Source: Caulobacter sp. 602-2 (lineage in GTDB: Bacteria; Pseudomonadota; Alphaproteobacteria; Caulobacterales; Caulobacteraceae). Taken from it: DNA of 64,000 bases. The notes beneath the pieces are model-generated. The model saw nothing but the letters and a program-made list of their open reading frames with translations, did not search any database and was not told the DNA's origin. The stretch covers positions 1 to 64,000 of the forward strand of contig NZ_JAAKGT010000010.1 in NCBI RefSeq assembly GCF_011043625.1, given 5' to 3'. The position numbers and the translations under genes were made by a program. Of the stretch, positions 43,571-53,405 are shown in pieces (within the stretch, counting starts at the first letter, position 1; every line of letters starts with the position of its first letter).

Positions 43571-44113
43571 CTAGGCCCGCGCCTTCCATTCCGACCGGGT
43601 CTGGCCCCACACCTCGTTGGGGGTGTCCTGGTAGGGCGGGGGCAGCGGCGCCGGCCCGCGGTTCCTCGACCCCAGCCGCGTCGCCACCTGCTGGGAGGGC
43701 GTGTTGTCGGGGTGGATGCAGTGGATCACCTCGTCCCAGCCCAGGTGATCGAAGGCCCAGTCGATGGCCGCCTGCGCCGCCTCGACCGCATAGCCCTTTC
43801 CCCAGGCGCTGCGCAGCAGGCCCCAGCCGACCTCCGTGCCCGGCCAGCCCTCCGGCCGCCACGGACCGATGCGGCCGACCCACAGGCCGGTGTCGCGGGC
43901 GATCAGCGAGAACATGCCAAAGCCGTTGATCGCCCACGAGCCGGCCATGCTGGCCATGCCGCGCCAGGCGGCCTCGCGGGTCTGCTGGCCGCCGATGTAC
44001 TGGGCGGCCTCGGCGTCGGCCATCAGCTCGGCCCAGCCGTCGAGGTCCTGGGCGCCGGTGGGGCGCAGGATCAGGCGGGCGGTCTCCAGCGTCGGACCGG
44101 GGGCGATGGCCAT
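43571..44113 (-). CDS. GNAT family N-acetyltransferase
   Basis: A 180-residue RimJ/RimL-type acetyltransferase. LETARLILRPTGAQDLDG is the N-terminal signature of this subgroup, and GWGLLRSAWGKGYAVEAA is the acetyl-CoA pyrophosphate loop. IHPDNTPSQQVATRLGSR is the third conserved block. Likely substrates are protein N-termini or small amines; none can be chosen. It lies downstream of mtgA on the same strand with 48 bases between. Confidence 0.92.
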   Translation of the reverse strand: MAIAPGPTLETARLILRPTGAQDLDGWAELMADAEAAQYIGGQQTREAAWRGMASMAGSWAINGFGMFSLIARDTGLWVGRIGPWRPEGWPGTEVGWGLLRSAWGKGYAVEAAQAAIDWAFDHLGWDEVIHCIHPDNTPSQQVATRLGSRNRGPAPLPPPYQDTPNEVWGQTRSEWKARA

Positions 44114-44161
44114 CGTCGTTTCCTTCCCTCTTGTTCTTTGTCTTCGGCTTCTTCGTCGTTG

Positions 44162-44839
44162 TCAGATCACGCAGGCGGCCAGGCCGTCGCGGCGCACCGT
44201 GCCCGAGGCCGCGCCGATCCGGCGCGAGCGCTTCTGGACGTAGCGGCCCGGCTTGACCGCCTTCCACTTCAGCGGGCTGGGCAGGATCGCCGCCAGCCGC
44301 GCCGACTGGGCGGGGGTCAGCTTGGCGGCGCTGACGCCGAAATAGCGCTGGGCCGCGGCCTCGGCGCCGTAGATGCCGGGGCCGAACTCGATGGAGTTCA
44401 GATAGACCTCCATGATCCGCTGCTTGCCCCAGCCCAGCTCGATCAGCACCGTGAACCAGGCCTCCAGGCCCTTTCGCAGGTACGAGCGGTCGGGCCACAG
44501 GAAGACGTTCTTGGCGGTCTGCTGGCTGATGGTCGAGCCGCCGCGGACCTTCTTGCCCTTCTCGTTGTTCTCGTAGGCCTTCTGCAGGGCCTCGACGTCG
44601 AAGCCGTGGTGCTCGCAGAACCGCGCGTCCTCGGCCGCGATCAGGGCGCGCGGCAGGCTGGGCGAGACCTTCGACAGCGGCCGCCAGCGGTGATCCCAGC
44701 CCTTGCCCTCGGCGGCGCGGATGACCATCAGCGGCGTCGCCGGCACCGGCACGAAGCGATAGACCAGCACGGCCAGGATCGGTCCTGCGATCAGCAGGAT
44801 GAACAGCGCCAGGAAGATGTTGCGCAACAAGACCTTCAA
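44162..44839 (-). CDS. mtgA: Monofunctional peptidoglycan glycosyltransferase
   Basis: A 225-residue membrane-anchored transglycosylase that polymerises lipid II into glycan strands without crosslinking. One N-terminal helix (about 8-28) anchors the GT51 domain. [19 protein letters not shown] carries the catalytic E70 in the EDxxFxxHxG motif, [13 protein letters not shown] is motif 2, and [18 protein letters not shown] is motif 3. No ATG lies in the right place. The TTG at 44839, preceded by AAGGGG at 9 bases, gives the expected N-terminus. A longer frame would overlap the divergent nitroreductase gene. Confidence 0.92.
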   Translation of the reverse strand: MKVLLRNIFLALFILLIAGPILAVLVYRFVPVPATPLMVIRAAEGKGWDHRWRPLSKVSPSLPRALIAAEDARFCEHHGFDVEALQKAYENNEKGKKVRGGSTISQQTAKNVFLWPDRSYLRKGLEAWFTVLIELGWGKQRIMEVYLNSIEFGPGIYGAEAAAQRYFGVSAAKLTPAQSARLAAILPSPLKWKAVKPGRYVQKRSRRIGAASGTVRRDGLAACVI

Positions 44840-44927
44840 AACCCGACGCCCCTTGCCTTGACCTTGCGGCCGGATGCTAACCAACGATGGAGACGCTCGA
44901 TAGGGTGCGTTGGTTAGGGAGGCCTTG

Positions 44928-45602
44928 ATGCCGGAGACGATGAGCGTGTCCGAGGCGGTGGCGCGGCGGTTTTCGGCGCGGGCCTTCAAGGCCGATCCGG
45001 TGCCGGGACAGACGGTGCGGGCCATCCTCGAAGCCGCGGCCCGCGCGCCGTCCGGCGGCAACCTCCAGCCTTGGAAGGTGCACGCCATCGCCGGCGAGGT
45101 GCTGGCCGAGTTCAAGGCCAAGGTGGCCGCGCGCCTGGGCTCGCCCGACGAGGCGCAGTACGCGGTCTATCCGGCCAATCTGTGGGAGCCGTTCCGCAGC
45201 CGCCGCTTCCAGGTGGGCGAGGACCTCTACGGGGCCTTGGAGATTCCGCGCGAGGACAAGATCGGCCGCCTGCGGCAGTTCGCCCGCAACGCCGAGTTCT
45301 TCGGGGCGCCCGTGGGCCTGTTCTTCTCCATCGACCGCAACCTCGGCCCGCCGCAGTGGTCGGACCTGGGCATGTACATGCAGACGGTGATGCTGCTGGC
45401 CGCCGAGGCGGGCCTGGCCACCTGCGCCCAGGAGTTCTGGTCGGCCTACGGCGCGCTCTCGGCCGAGTTCCTGGGCCTGCCGGACGATCACATGGTGTTT
45501 TCCGGCATGGCGCTGGGCGTCGCCGACGAGGCCGCGCCGGTCAACGCCTGGCGCTCGCGGCGCGACGAGTTCGAGGTCTGGGGCGAGCTTCGCGGGTTCT
45601 GA
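44928..45602 (+). CDS. Nitroreductase family protein
   Basis: A 224-residue FMN-dependent oxidoreductase. [16 protein letters not shown] is the N-terminal FMN-binding signature (R and S contact phosphate), [15 protein letters not shown] is the SGxNxQPW motif, and [18 protein letters not shown] is the C-terminal FMN site. It reduces nitroaromatics, quinones or similar compounds with NAD(P)H; the natural substrate is unknown. AGGGAGG (44916-44922) lies 5 bases before the ATG. An in-frame TTG at 44910 overlaps that SD. Divergent from mtgA. Confidence 0.93.
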   Translation: MPETMSVSEAVARRFSARAFKADPVPGQTVRAILEAAARAPSGGNLQPWKVHAIAGEVLAEFKAKVAARLGSPDEAQYAVYPANLWEPFRSRRFQVGEDLYGALEIPREDKIGRLRQFARNAEFFGAPVGLFFSIDRNLGPPQWSDLGMYMQTVMLLAAEAGLATCAQEFWSAYGALSAEFLGLPDDHMVFSGMALGVADEAAPVNAWRSRRDEFEVWGELRGF

Positions 45603-45781
45603 CGGCGGTTCTCGCCGCAAGGGAGCGCTTCCACCTCGCCGCGAGGCTCTTCGGGGGCGAAACTCCCTGCGCCACAAGGGCCGGCGCGCGAGAAACATAA
45701 ATTTCGCTCCGGGCAAGGAGATGGTTGATCACTTAAGGTTGCGGGCGTAGCGTCGCCAAAAGCGTTGGAGGAAAGCACCCC

Positions 45782-46297
45782 ATGAAGATGATCCTCGCCG
45801 GTCTGGCCGCCCTGTCGTTCGTTGCGCCGGCCGCGGCCCAGGAGTGGCCCAAGCAGGATTGGCGGGTCAGCCGGATCTCCAACCTTTCGGCCCAGGCGCC
45901 GTCCTTCTACGAGCCCGACGGCGGCGCCCGGCCGATCCAGAGCGTGTATTCCACGAGCGTCACCTTCCGTCAGCCGGCGCCCACCGGCCGCTCGAACATC
46001 GCCCTGGACGTCGGCTCGATCCGCCGCGAGGGCAAGGTCGCCCTGGTCAACTACTTCGTGTGGCCGGACGACAAGTCGAGCTACACCGAGATCTCGTCGC
46101 GCATCGACTGCGGCAAGACCGGCGAACAAATCAACGCCGTCCGCCATTACGACCAGGACTTCGCCCTGGTCGGCGGCCACGACATGCGCCTGCGCCGCAC
46201 CGACGCCACGGCCCGCGCCGTGGCCATCCAGGTCTGCGGCGCGGCCCGCACCAACGTCAGCGGCAAGTCGCTGCCGGAACTGGTCAAGGGCGGCTGA
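45782..46297 (+). CDS. Secreted protein of unknown function
   Basis: A 171-residue protein starting MKMILAGLAALSFVAP, cut after AAAQ. The mature part is beta-rich with two cysteines (RIDCGKTG, IQVCGAA) likely paired. The pattern (short repeats of strands, a CGK turn, VKGG ending) resembles small surface-adhesin-like secreted proteins, but I cannot name it with confidence. GGAGG lies about 11 bases before the ATG. A bidirectional terminator follows, shared with trxA. Confidence 0.7.
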   Translation: MKMILAGLAALSFVAPAAAQEWPKQDWRVSRISNLSAQAPSFYEPDGGARPIQSVYSTSVTFRQPAPTGRSNIALDVGSIRREGKVALVNYFVWPDDKSSYTEISSRIDCGKTGEQINAVRHYDQDFALVGGHDMRLRRTDATARAVAIQVCGAARTNVSGKSLPELVKGG

Positions 46298-46320
46298 TCC
46301 TTCGCCCCCCGACGGACAAC

Positions 46321-46355
46321 AAAAAAGCCCCGGCCTTGCGGCCGGGGCTTCTTCG
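46321..46355. terminator. Bidirectional terminator shared by the secreted protein and trxA
   Basis: An 11-bp stem (AAGCCCCGGCC 46325-46335, complement 46340-46350) has a 4-base loop. It is followed by CTTCGTTTCG on the plus strand and by TTTTGTTG on the minus strand. Confidence 0.85.
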
Positions 46356-46376
46356 TTTCGAGGGGGCAGGCTGCGC

Positions 46377-46712
46377 TTAGGCGGTCTGCTTGACGCCGGC
46401 TTCGGCCAGCCACTCGACGATCTTGCTCTTGGGCATGGCGCCGACCTTCATCGAGGTCATCTGGCCGCCGCGGAACAGCATCATCGTCGGGATGCCGCGC
46501 ACGCCGTAGCGGGCGGGGGTCATCTGGTTCTCGTCGATGTCGATCTTGGCGACCACGACCTGGTCGGCGAGCTCCTCGGAGATCTGCTCCAGGGCCGGGG
46601 CGATCTGCTTGCACGGGCCGCACCACGTGGCCCAGAAGTCGACGAGCACGGGGCCCTCGGCTTGCAGGACGTCTTGTTCGAAGGTGGCGTCGGTCACCGC
46701 AACGGTGCTCAT
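46377..46712 (-). CDS. trxA: Thioredoxin
   Basis: A 111-residue cytosolic thioredoxin. The redox motif WCGPC has C31 and C34, and GIPTMMLF carries the cis-proline. VLVDFWATWCGPCKQIAP is the standard core. It reduces disulfides, including those of ribonucleotide reductase (NrdA C-terminal CLAC), so it serves nrdA and nrdB functionally. It lies 120 bases downstream of addA on the same strand, probably with its own promoter. The start is set by the normal length; an open frame runs further upstream without homology. Confidence 0.96.
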   Translation of the reverse strand: MSTVAVTDATFEQDVLQAEGPVLVDFWATWCGPCKQIAPALEQISEELADQVVVAKIDIDENQMTPARYGVRGIPTMMLFRGGQMTSMKVGAMPKSKIVEWLAEAGVKQTA

Positions 46713-46831
46713 GGTCTGGCTCCTGGCTGGCGCGGCGGGTCGGGGGATCGCGGCGCGAAATTGAGAACAGTGGCGGTTGCGACCGCCTCTTGATCGAAGA
46801 TGTAGGCGCGGGGGGCGCGTCCGGCAATAAC

Positions 46832-49800
46832 TCAGAAGAGGCGCGAAAGCGCCGCGGCCCGCACGTTTTCTGGAACGACCATCAGTTTGGGACCATCCGT
46901 CCACACGATCGCCGCCTCGATCCGGCGGCCCGGGAAGATCTCGGCCAGCACCGCCGCATAGACCGCCATCTGCGACAGATAGGCCGGATCGGCGTCCTCG
47001 ATGCGGTCGGGCGAGGGGCGGTTGGTCTTGTAGTCGACCACCAGCACCCGCTCGGGATCGACCACCAGCCGGTCGACCCGGCCCGAGATCGCCATGCCCG
47101 CCGGCAGCTGCGCGGCGGCCCCGGCCAGCGAGGCCTCGGCCCGCGAGCCCGGCCCGAACACGGCGGCGAACCGCTCGTCCTCCAGCACCCCGAAGGCGGC
47201 GGCGGTCATCTCGGTTCTCTGGGCGTCGGTCAGGTCGCGTTCGGCCGCCAGCAGGCGGGCGGCGGCGGCCCGGCGCCCGGCCGGCGCGATGTCGGGCAGC
47301 AGCTGCAGCAGGCGGTGGATGATCTCGCCCCGGCGATAGCGGCCCAGGCCCTCGATCCTGGCCAGGGGCGAGGGCGCCGAGCCTGCCGCCTCCTCCTCGG
47401 CCTCCAGCGCCGAGGGCGCGGCCCAGCGGGCGCCGGCCGAGACGGGTTCAGCGGCCCGCCGCGCCCAGTCGGGCAGCAGCGCGGGCGGCGCCTCGACCAG
47501 CTCGGCGGCCGGCGGCGCGGGCCGCGGATCGGGGCCATAGCGCAGGATCCCGGTCTCCGCGTCGATCGTGCGCACGTCCTCGACGATCCGGGCATGGGCG
47601 AAGGCGGCGCGGGCGGCGGCATACCAGCCGCCGACGTTCTCGTCCTTGGTGCGCGCGTCGATGCGGCCGCACAGCACCAGCCGATCGCGCGCGCGGGTCA
47701 GGCCGACATAGAGCAGGCGATAGGCCTCCTGCTGGGCCTTGTCCTCCCGCAGCTTGCGCGCCGCCGCCGAGGCCTCGCAGTCCTGCTTGCCCGAGGCGCA
47801 CCAGAGGAAGCCCTTCTTCTCGGTGGCCAGCAGCGGCGAACCGCGCGCCCCGCCCTTCATCGTCGTCTCGGGCAGGAAGACGATCGGCGCCTCCAGGCCC
47901 TTGGCGCCGTGGGCGGTCATCACCCGCACCTGCCGGCGCACGCCCTCCATCTCGCGCTTGACCACGATGTCCAGCGCGGCGAACTCGGCGACCAGGGTCT
48001 CCAGATCGCGCACACCGCGGGCCTCGGCGTTGGTGATCTGGGCCAGGAACTCGTCCAGGGCGTCGGCCGCCTCTTCGCCCAGGCGCGTCAGGGCGCGGGC
48101 GCGGTTGCTGACGCCGTTGATGTCGAGCTTGCCAAGGAACAGGGCGTAGAACTCATACGGCTGGCGGCGACGGCGAGCGGTCAGGGCCCAGTCCAGCAGG
48201 GCGTGGGCCTCGCGCCAGGCCGGGCGCTCGTCGGCCCGCGCCGACAGGACGCCCCACAGCGTTCCCTTGCGCCCCTTGGCCAGGGCGTAGAGATCATCGT
48301 CCGTCAGCGCGCAGAACGGGCTCTTGAGCAGCGCCGCCAGCGTCAGATCATCGTCGGGGAACAGGCAGAAGCGGCCCAGCGCCAGCAGGTCGTCGAAGAC
48401 GATGTGGGCCGACAGCGACAGCCGGTCGGCGCCGGCCACCGGCACGCCGCGCCGCTTCAGCGCCCGCAGCACCTCCTCGAACAGCGCCTTGCGCCGCCGC
48501 ACCAGCACCAGCACGTCGCCGTAATGGGCCGGACGCCAGACGCGGGCGTCCTTGTCGAACACGCCGTCGCCGCGCTCGACCAGGGCCTTGATCTCGGCGG
48601 CGATCCTTTCGGCCAGGCGGCGGTTGGCGCCCTGCTCGGTCTCGATGTCGAGCGGCGCGTCCCAGGCCTCGCGCTCGGCGGCCACCGGCTCGCGCTCCAG
48701 CGGCCACAGGTCGACGCAGCCCGGATGATCCTTGCGGAAGGCCACGTGGGCGGGGATGTCCTCGCCGGTGGGGGCAAGACCCAGCCGCGCGTCGGGCGCC
48801 TCGAACAGCGCGTCGACGAAGTCCAGCACCTGCCGGGTCGAGCGGTACGAGGTCGACAGCGGCACGGCCTTGCCCACCCGGCCGACGGCCTCGATGCGGG
48901 CGATGTAGTCCTGCGTCTCGATCAGCAGGCGCTCGGGCTGGGCGCCCTGGAACGAATAGATCGACTGCTTCTCGTCGCCGACGATGAACAGGGTGCGGCC
49001 GTCCGCCGCCTTGCCGTCTCGCCCCGGCGCCCCGGCCCCGGCGAAGAAGTCCTCGGTCAGGGCCGACAGGATCTCCCACTGCTCGGGCGCGGTGTCCTGG
49101 GCCTCGTCGAGCAGGATGTGGGAGACCCCGCCGTCCAGCTTGTAGAGCACCCAGGCCGCGTCGACCTTGCGGGTCAGGAGGTCGCGGGTCTTCTCGATCA
49201 GGTCGGAGAAGTCGAGCGCCCCCTGCGCCTGCTTCTCGGCGATGAACTCGGCCAGATACAGGGCCGCCAGCCGCATGGCCGCGACGCTGTCCTCGGCCAC
49301 CCGGGCCGCGCGCATCCATTCGCGGGCCTCGCCCAGGCGCTCCTGCTCGGCCAACAGGCGCTCGCGCAGGTCCTCGCGGCTTTTCAGGCCCGAGGTCTTG
49401 CCCGGCCACGTCGCCGGGGTGCCGACGCCCTTCTCGGTGAACAGGACCGCCAGGGCCTCGTCCAGCGTGGCGGCGGGGTTGGTCGCCACCGCCCGCATCT
49501 GGTCGGCGCACTTGATGTCGGTCTTGCCGCCGCCCGACAGCACGTCGGCGACCGACCGCCAGAACGTCGGGTCCAGGTCGTCCATCGCCTGGGCGGCGAC
49601 CTCCTCCACCGTGGTCGGCTCGGCGAAGCCGCACAGATCCCAGATGTCGGCGATCACGCCTTCCAGGCCGCCAGCGCGGTCCAGATAGGCGGCGATGTTG
49701 GCCCGCTGGTGCTCGAAGGTGGCGAACATCGCCTCGAACGAAGCGAAGTCCAGCGCCACCGAAAAGCGGGCATAGGCCTGGGAGAATTCGTTGTCGGTGG

Positions 49801-50296
49801 CGGTGACGAAGGCGGCCAGCTTGTGCAGCGCGGCCTGGGCCACGGCGGCCGAGGCGCCGTCGTCCATCACCTCGAAGCCGGGCGAGACCCCGGCCTCGAT
49901 CGGAAAGCGCCGCAGCAGCTTCTCGCAGAAGGCGTGGATGGTCTGGATCTTCAGGCCGCCCGGCGTCTCCAGGGCTTTGGCGAACAGGCTGCGGGCCTTC
50001 GACAGGGCGACCGCGTCGAACTCGCTCTGCGGCCGGTCGACCAGGCCGGCGATCTCGGCGCGCAGGGCGTCGTCGGGCGTGACGCACCACTTGCCCAGGC
50101 GATCGAACAGCCGGTGCTGCATCTCGGCGGCCGCGGCCTTGGTGTAGGTCACGCACAGGATCGCCGCCGGCTCGGCGCCGCCCAGCAGAAGGCGCGCGAC
50201 CCGGTCGATCAGGGTCTTGGTCTTGCCCGAACCGGCGTTGGCCGTGACGAAGGCCGAGATGGCCGGATCGGCGGCGATACGTTGGGGATCGATCAC
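46832..50296 (-). CDS. addA: AddA helicase-nuclease
   Basis: A 1154-residue UvrD-type helicase fused to a RecB-type nuclease; with AddB it resects double-strand breaks to load RecA. FVTANAGSGKTKTL is Walker A (K25), HILLDEAQDTAPEQW is Walker B, GDEKQSIYSFQGA is motif III, VMTAHGAKGLEAPIVFLPE is motif V and YVGLTRARDR is motif VI. The C-terminal nuclease has GRVDRL and DYKTN (D1088, K1090). The GTG at 50296 follows GGGGGAGG by 6 bases; that SD is part of a palindromic repeat. addB ends 154 bases upstream. Confidence 0.95.
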   Translation of the reverse strand: MIDPQRIAADPAISAFVTANAGSGKTKTLIDRVARLLLGGAEPAAILCVTYTKAAAAEMQHRLFDRLGKWCVTPDDALRAEIAGLVDRPQSEFDAVALSKARSLFAKALETPGGLKIQTIHAFCEKLLRRFPIEAGVSPGFEVMDDGASAAVAQAALHKLAAFVTATDNEFSQAYARFSVALDFASFEAMFATFEHQRANIAAYLDRAGGLEGVIADIWDLCGFAEPTTVEEVAAQAMDDLDPTFWRSVADVLSGGGKTDIKCADQMRAVATNPAATLDEALAVLFTEKGVGTPATWPGKTSGLKSREDLRERLLAEQERLGEAREWMRAARVAEDSVAAMRLAALYLAEFIAEKQAQGALDFSDLIEKTRDLLTRKVDAAWVLYKLDGGVSHILLDEAQDTAPEQWEILSALTEDFFAGAGAPGRDGKAADGRTLFIVGDEKQSIYSFQGAQPERLLIETQDYIARIEAVGRVGKAVPLSTSYRSTRQVLDFVDALFEAPDARLGLAPTGEDIPAHVAFRKDHPGCVDLWPLEREPVAAEREAWDAPLDIETEQGANRRLAERIAAEIKALVERGDGVFDKDARVWRPAHYGDVLVLVRRRKALFEEVLRALKRRGVPVAGADRLSLSAHIVFDDLLALGRFCLFPDDDLTLAALLKSPFCALTDDDLYALAKGRKGTLWGVLSARADERPAWREAHALLDWALTARRRRQPYEFYALFLGKLDINGVSNRARALTRLGEEAADALDEFLAQITNAEARGVRDLETLVAEFAALDIVVKREMEGVRRQVRVMTAHGAKGLEAPIVFLPETTMKGGARGSPLLATEKKGFLWCASGKQDCEASAAARKLREDKAQQEAYRLLYVGLTRARDRLVLCGRIDARTKDENVGGWYAAARAAFAHARIVEDVRTIDAETGILRYGPDPRPAPPAAELVEAPPALLPDWARRAAEPVSAGARWAAPSALEAEEEAAGSAPSPLARIEGLGRYRRGEIIHRLLQLLPDIAPAGRRAAAARLLAAERDLTDAQRTEMTAAAFGVLEDERFAAVFGPGSRAEASLAGAAAQLPAGMAISGRVDRLVVDPERVLVVDYKTNRPSPDRIEDADPAYLSQMAVYAAVLAEIFPGRRIEAAIVWTDGPKLMVVPENVRAAALSRLF

Positions 50297-50298
50297 AG

Positions 50299-50431
50299 GG
50301 AACCTCCCCCTCTGGGGGAGGCGATCGCGCAGCGATCGGTGGGGGGAAACTTTGCGGCGCAGGCCAGCGCGGCGGCAGTTGAAAACGCCCCCCCACCGGC
50401 CTTCGGCCGCCTCCCCCAAAGGGGGAGGTTC
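50299..50431. repeat. Palindromic repeat between addB and addA
   Basis: GGGAACCTCCCCCTCTGGGG at one end and CCCCCAAAGGGGGAGGTTCC at the other are inverted copies. The centre reads GCGATCGCGCAGCGATCG and ACCGGCCTTCGGCCGCC. It is a member of the CTCCCC family. Its left end supplies the ribosome-binding site of addA. Confidence 0.85.
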
Positions 50432-50450
50432 CTTGAGGCTTTCCCCGCCC

Positions 50451-53405
50451 TCATTCCCCGTCCCCTTCATCGCCGCTGGTCGACCACTCGAACACCCGCG
50501 CCAGGTGGCCGTAGTCCCCGGCGTGGTCGTGCACGAACTGCGGCGCGGTGCGCGACAGGTAGGGGCGGTCGGGTTCGTCGTACTTGCGGATCAGCTCGAC
50601 CAGGCCGTCGAAGGCCTTGCGGGCGGCCTCCTCGCTCTCCGGGCCGGCGGCGGCGCGCACCTGCTCCTCGCCGGCCGGGCGGCGGCCGGTGACGCGCACA
50701 TAGGTCAGGTCGCCCGGCGCGCGCGCGCCGATCTCGCCAAAGCCGCCGTTCTGCAGGATCGCCGCCGTCAGGGTCAGCTGCGGGGAGAAGCCGGTGTCGA
50801 CCTGCTTCTGGCTGGGGGCCGCCCCGGTCTTGTAGTCGAGGATGTGGGCCGCCGCGCCGTCGCGCGTCGGCTCGATGCGGTCGGTCTTGGCCGTCAGGGT
50901 GAAGGGGCGGCCGTTCACCTGGAAGGTGATCTCGCCGGCCGCTTCGACGATGATCTTCTGCGCGCCCGCGCGGCGGCGGGCCTCCAGGTCCATCACCCAC
51001 AGCGCGGCCTCGCGGGCCAGCGCCCGTTCCCGGGCCAGGGCCGAGGGCGGCATGCCGGCGGCGACCAGTTCGGCGATGTACAGGCCCTCGAAGATCTCCG
51101 CGCCATTGGCCGGCAGGGCGTCAGGATAGGTCAGGGCGAACACCTCGAAGGCGGCGTGGATCGCCGTGCCCCGCGCCCGCGCCTCCACCGGCTCGTCGGG
51201 CCGGTCGAGGGGATAGAGCTTGAGGATGTCGCGCGCCCACACCGCATAGGGGTCGCGGGTCAGGGCCTCGACGCGGGTGACGGCCATCCTGCGCGGCCGA
51301 TCCTCGACCGGCGGACAGGGCGCCGGGCGCTTGACCGGGGCGTACGGGCCCGGCGCGTCCAGGGCGCGGGCCCAGTCCAGCACATCGCCGCGTTCGGTCA
51401 GCGTCAGGCCCGCGCCGCGCGCCAGGGTCTTCATCCGCCACAGCCAGCGGCTCTCGACGGCCGGCGCGCCGCCCCGGCGCTGGCTGTGCACCAGGATGAC
51501 GTCAGGCGCGCTGGCGGCCTGGGCGAAGTCGTGGGCGGTCAGGCCGATCTTGCGCTCGGGCGGCGGCAGGCCGAGCTTGGCGCGCATCGGCCGCGACAGG
51601 AACGGGTCGATCGGCGCGGCCTGGGGCCAGACGCCCTCCTCCAGCCCGGCCAGGATCAGCCGGTCGGCGCGTACGAGACGGGCCTCGATGGCGCCCAGCA
51701 TGCGCAGCTGCGGATGGGTGGCGCCGCCGACGCGCAGGGTCTCCTCGTCGACCAGCCGGCCCAAGAGATCCAGGAAGCCCAGCGGATTGGTCGGCGGCAG
51801 GGCCTGGCCGTCGTCGATCAGGGCCGAGATCAGCGCCGCCAGGGCCTCGCCACCCGAGCCTGCCCACAGCGAAGACGGCTCGACCAGGCTCTCCAGCGCC
51901 TTGGCCAGCGCCTCGGCGGCCAGGTGCGGCGGCGCGACGGGGCCGGCGGCGTAGGGCGCGCAGGCGATCTCGACGGCGGCATGGATGCGGCGAGCCAGGT
52001 CCGCGGCCTCCGGGAAGGCGGCGATGCGGCGCTCCAGCGCGGCGGCGTCGACGGGCGCTGGCCCGCGCAGCCCCTTCAGTTCCAGCGTGCGGGCGGCCTC
52101 GTCGGCCTTCAGCAGCGGGTGCTTGGCCACCGACAGCAGGCCGACGGGGTCCAGCGGCGCCAGCACCAGGCCCGCCAGCTTGCGGGCCAGCACGGCTGGG
52201 GCCGAGGCCGCCAGCGGCGCGCCGGCCGAGCTGTCGGGCACGACGCCCCAGCGGGCGAGATAAAGCCCCGCCCGGCGGGCCAGCTGCTGGTCGGGGGTTA
52301 CCAGGGCGGCGGTCTTGCCCGGCGTCTCCAGCGCCTCGCGCAGCAGCAGGGCGCAGGCCAGCGCCGCCTCCTCCTCGCCCGAGGCGTTGACCAGCGACAG
52401 GCCCGACAGGCCCTCGGCGATAGGATCGACCTTCTCGGACTCCGCGCGCAGCTTGGCGATCTGGGCCAGCCAGTCGGCGGTGGCCTCGGCCGGTCGCAGG
52501 GCCTCGTTGACCAGGCGGCGGCGCCAGCGCCCCCGGCTGTCGGCCTCGTTGCGCCAACGGCGCACGACGCCGCGATCCACGCCCGCGCGGTGCAGCAGGC
52601 GGCGCATGGCGCCCTGCGGGTGCTGCTCGCCGACCTGGTCCCAGGCCTCGCCGGCCAGGTCCTCGTCCAGGCCCGGCAGCACGACGCAGCCCTGCGGGGC
52701 GCGCGAGACGGCGATCAGCAGGTCGGCGGTGGCCGGCGCGGTGCCGGTCGAGCCGGCCGCGACCAGCACGCCCGGCGGCGGATTGGCCGTCCATTGCTTG
52801 GACAGTTCCCGCAGCAGCGCCACCCGGCGGGCGCTGACGTCCATCATCTGCAGATCGGAAAGGCGCTGGCGCCAGCCCTCGACCATGGCCCGGATGAACC
52901 GCGCCGACACCTGCCAGTGGGCGGCCAGATCGCCGTCGGCCAAACCATCGAGGCGCTCGATGATCGGGACCTCCTCGATCTGACAGCTGTCGAGCAGGTC
53001 GGAGACGGCTTTCGCCATCTCCAGGGCCTGGCCGGCGCTGGGCGGACTGTCCAGCAGCGAGGCGTTGTCGTGCACCAGGCGCGCCAGCTCGAACCGCCGG
53101 CGGCGGCTGGAGACGGCGGGCGGCAGGTCCAGCGCCAGGTCGCCCGGCTCGAACGGCGGCTCGCCCTCGTCGAGGTCGCCCAGGGGACGGATCTGCGGCA
53201 GCAGCACGGCCCGTCCGCCGTTCACGGCCAGGAAGGCGTCGGCCAGGGCGCGCGCCCCGCGCCGGGTGGGGGTCAGCAGGGTGGCGTGCGACAGGGCGTC
53301 GGGGCCCAGGTGCGACAGCCGCTCCACGAGGCCGGCGGCCACGTCGTCGACGAACGGCCGGTGGGCCGGGATCGAAAACCAGCCGGAGCCGGCCAAGCCG
53401 CTCAT
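50451..53405 (-). CDS. addB: AddB nuclease subunit
   Basis: A 984-residue partner of AddA of the alphaproteobacterial type. The N-terminal part has degenerate helicase motifs, and LLTPTRRGARALADAFL is the first. The C-terminal RecB-type nuclease domain has TDRIEPTRDG and ILDYKTG (D857, K859). There are no cysteines in the last ~260 residues, so the iron-sulfur staple of B. subtilis AddB is absent. The ATG overlaps the murU stop as ATGA. addB is therefore translated with the tsaE-amgK-murU run. Confidence 0.94.
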   Translation of the reverse strand: MSGLAGSGWFSIPAHRPFVDDVAAGLVERLSHLGPDALSHATLLTPTRRGARALADAFLAVNGGRAVLLPQIRPLGDLDEGEPPFEPGDLALDLPPAVSSRRRRFELARLVHDNASLLDSPPSAGQALEMAKAVSDLLDSCQIEEVPIIERLDGLADGDLAAHWQVSARFIRAMVEGWRQRLSDLQMMDVSARRVALLRELSKQWTANPPPGVLVAAGSTGTAPATADLLIAVSRAPQGCVVLPGLDEDLAGEAWDQVGEQHPQGAMRRLLHRAGVDRGVVRRWRNEADSRGRWRRRLVNEALRPAEATADWLAQIAKLRAESEKVDPIAEGLSGLSLVNASGEEEAALACALLLREALETPGKTAALVTPDQQLARRAGLYLARWGVVPDSSAGAPLAASAPAVLARKLAGLVLAPLDPVGLLSVAKHPLLKADEAARTLELKGLRGPAPVDAAALERRIAAFPEAADLARRIHAAVEIACAPYAAGPVAPPHLAAEALAKALESLVEPSSLWAGSGGEALAALISALIDDGQALPPTNPLGFLDLLGRLVDEETLRVGGATHPQLRMLGAIEARLVRADRLILAGLEEGVWPQAAPIDPFLSRPMRAKLGLPPPERKIGLTAHDFAQAASAPDVILVHSQRRGGAPAVESRWLWRMKTLARGAGLTLTERGDVLDWARALDAPGPYAPVKRPAPCPPVEDRPRRMAVTRVEALTRDPYAVWARDILKLYPLDRPDEPVEARARGTAIHAAFEVFALTYPDALPANGAEIFEGLYIAELVAAGMPPSALARERALAREAALWVMDLEARRRAGAQKIIVEAAGEITFQVNGRPFTLTAKTDRIEPTRDGAAAHILDYKTGAAPSQKQVDTGFSPQLTLTAAILQNGGFGEIGARAPGDLTYVRVTGRRPAGEEQVRAAAGPESEEAARKAFDGLVELIRKYDEPDRPYLSRTAPQFVHDHAGDYGHLARVFEWSTSGDEGDGE

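Noticed and set aside
46790-50692. A continuous open frame of 1300 codons antisense to addA on the plus strand
   Set aside because: It is the mirror of addA in GC-rich DNA, where stop codons are rare in the opposite frame. It has no start signal, is rich in Arg/Gln/Gly/Ala without protein-like pattern, and addA is clearly recognised.
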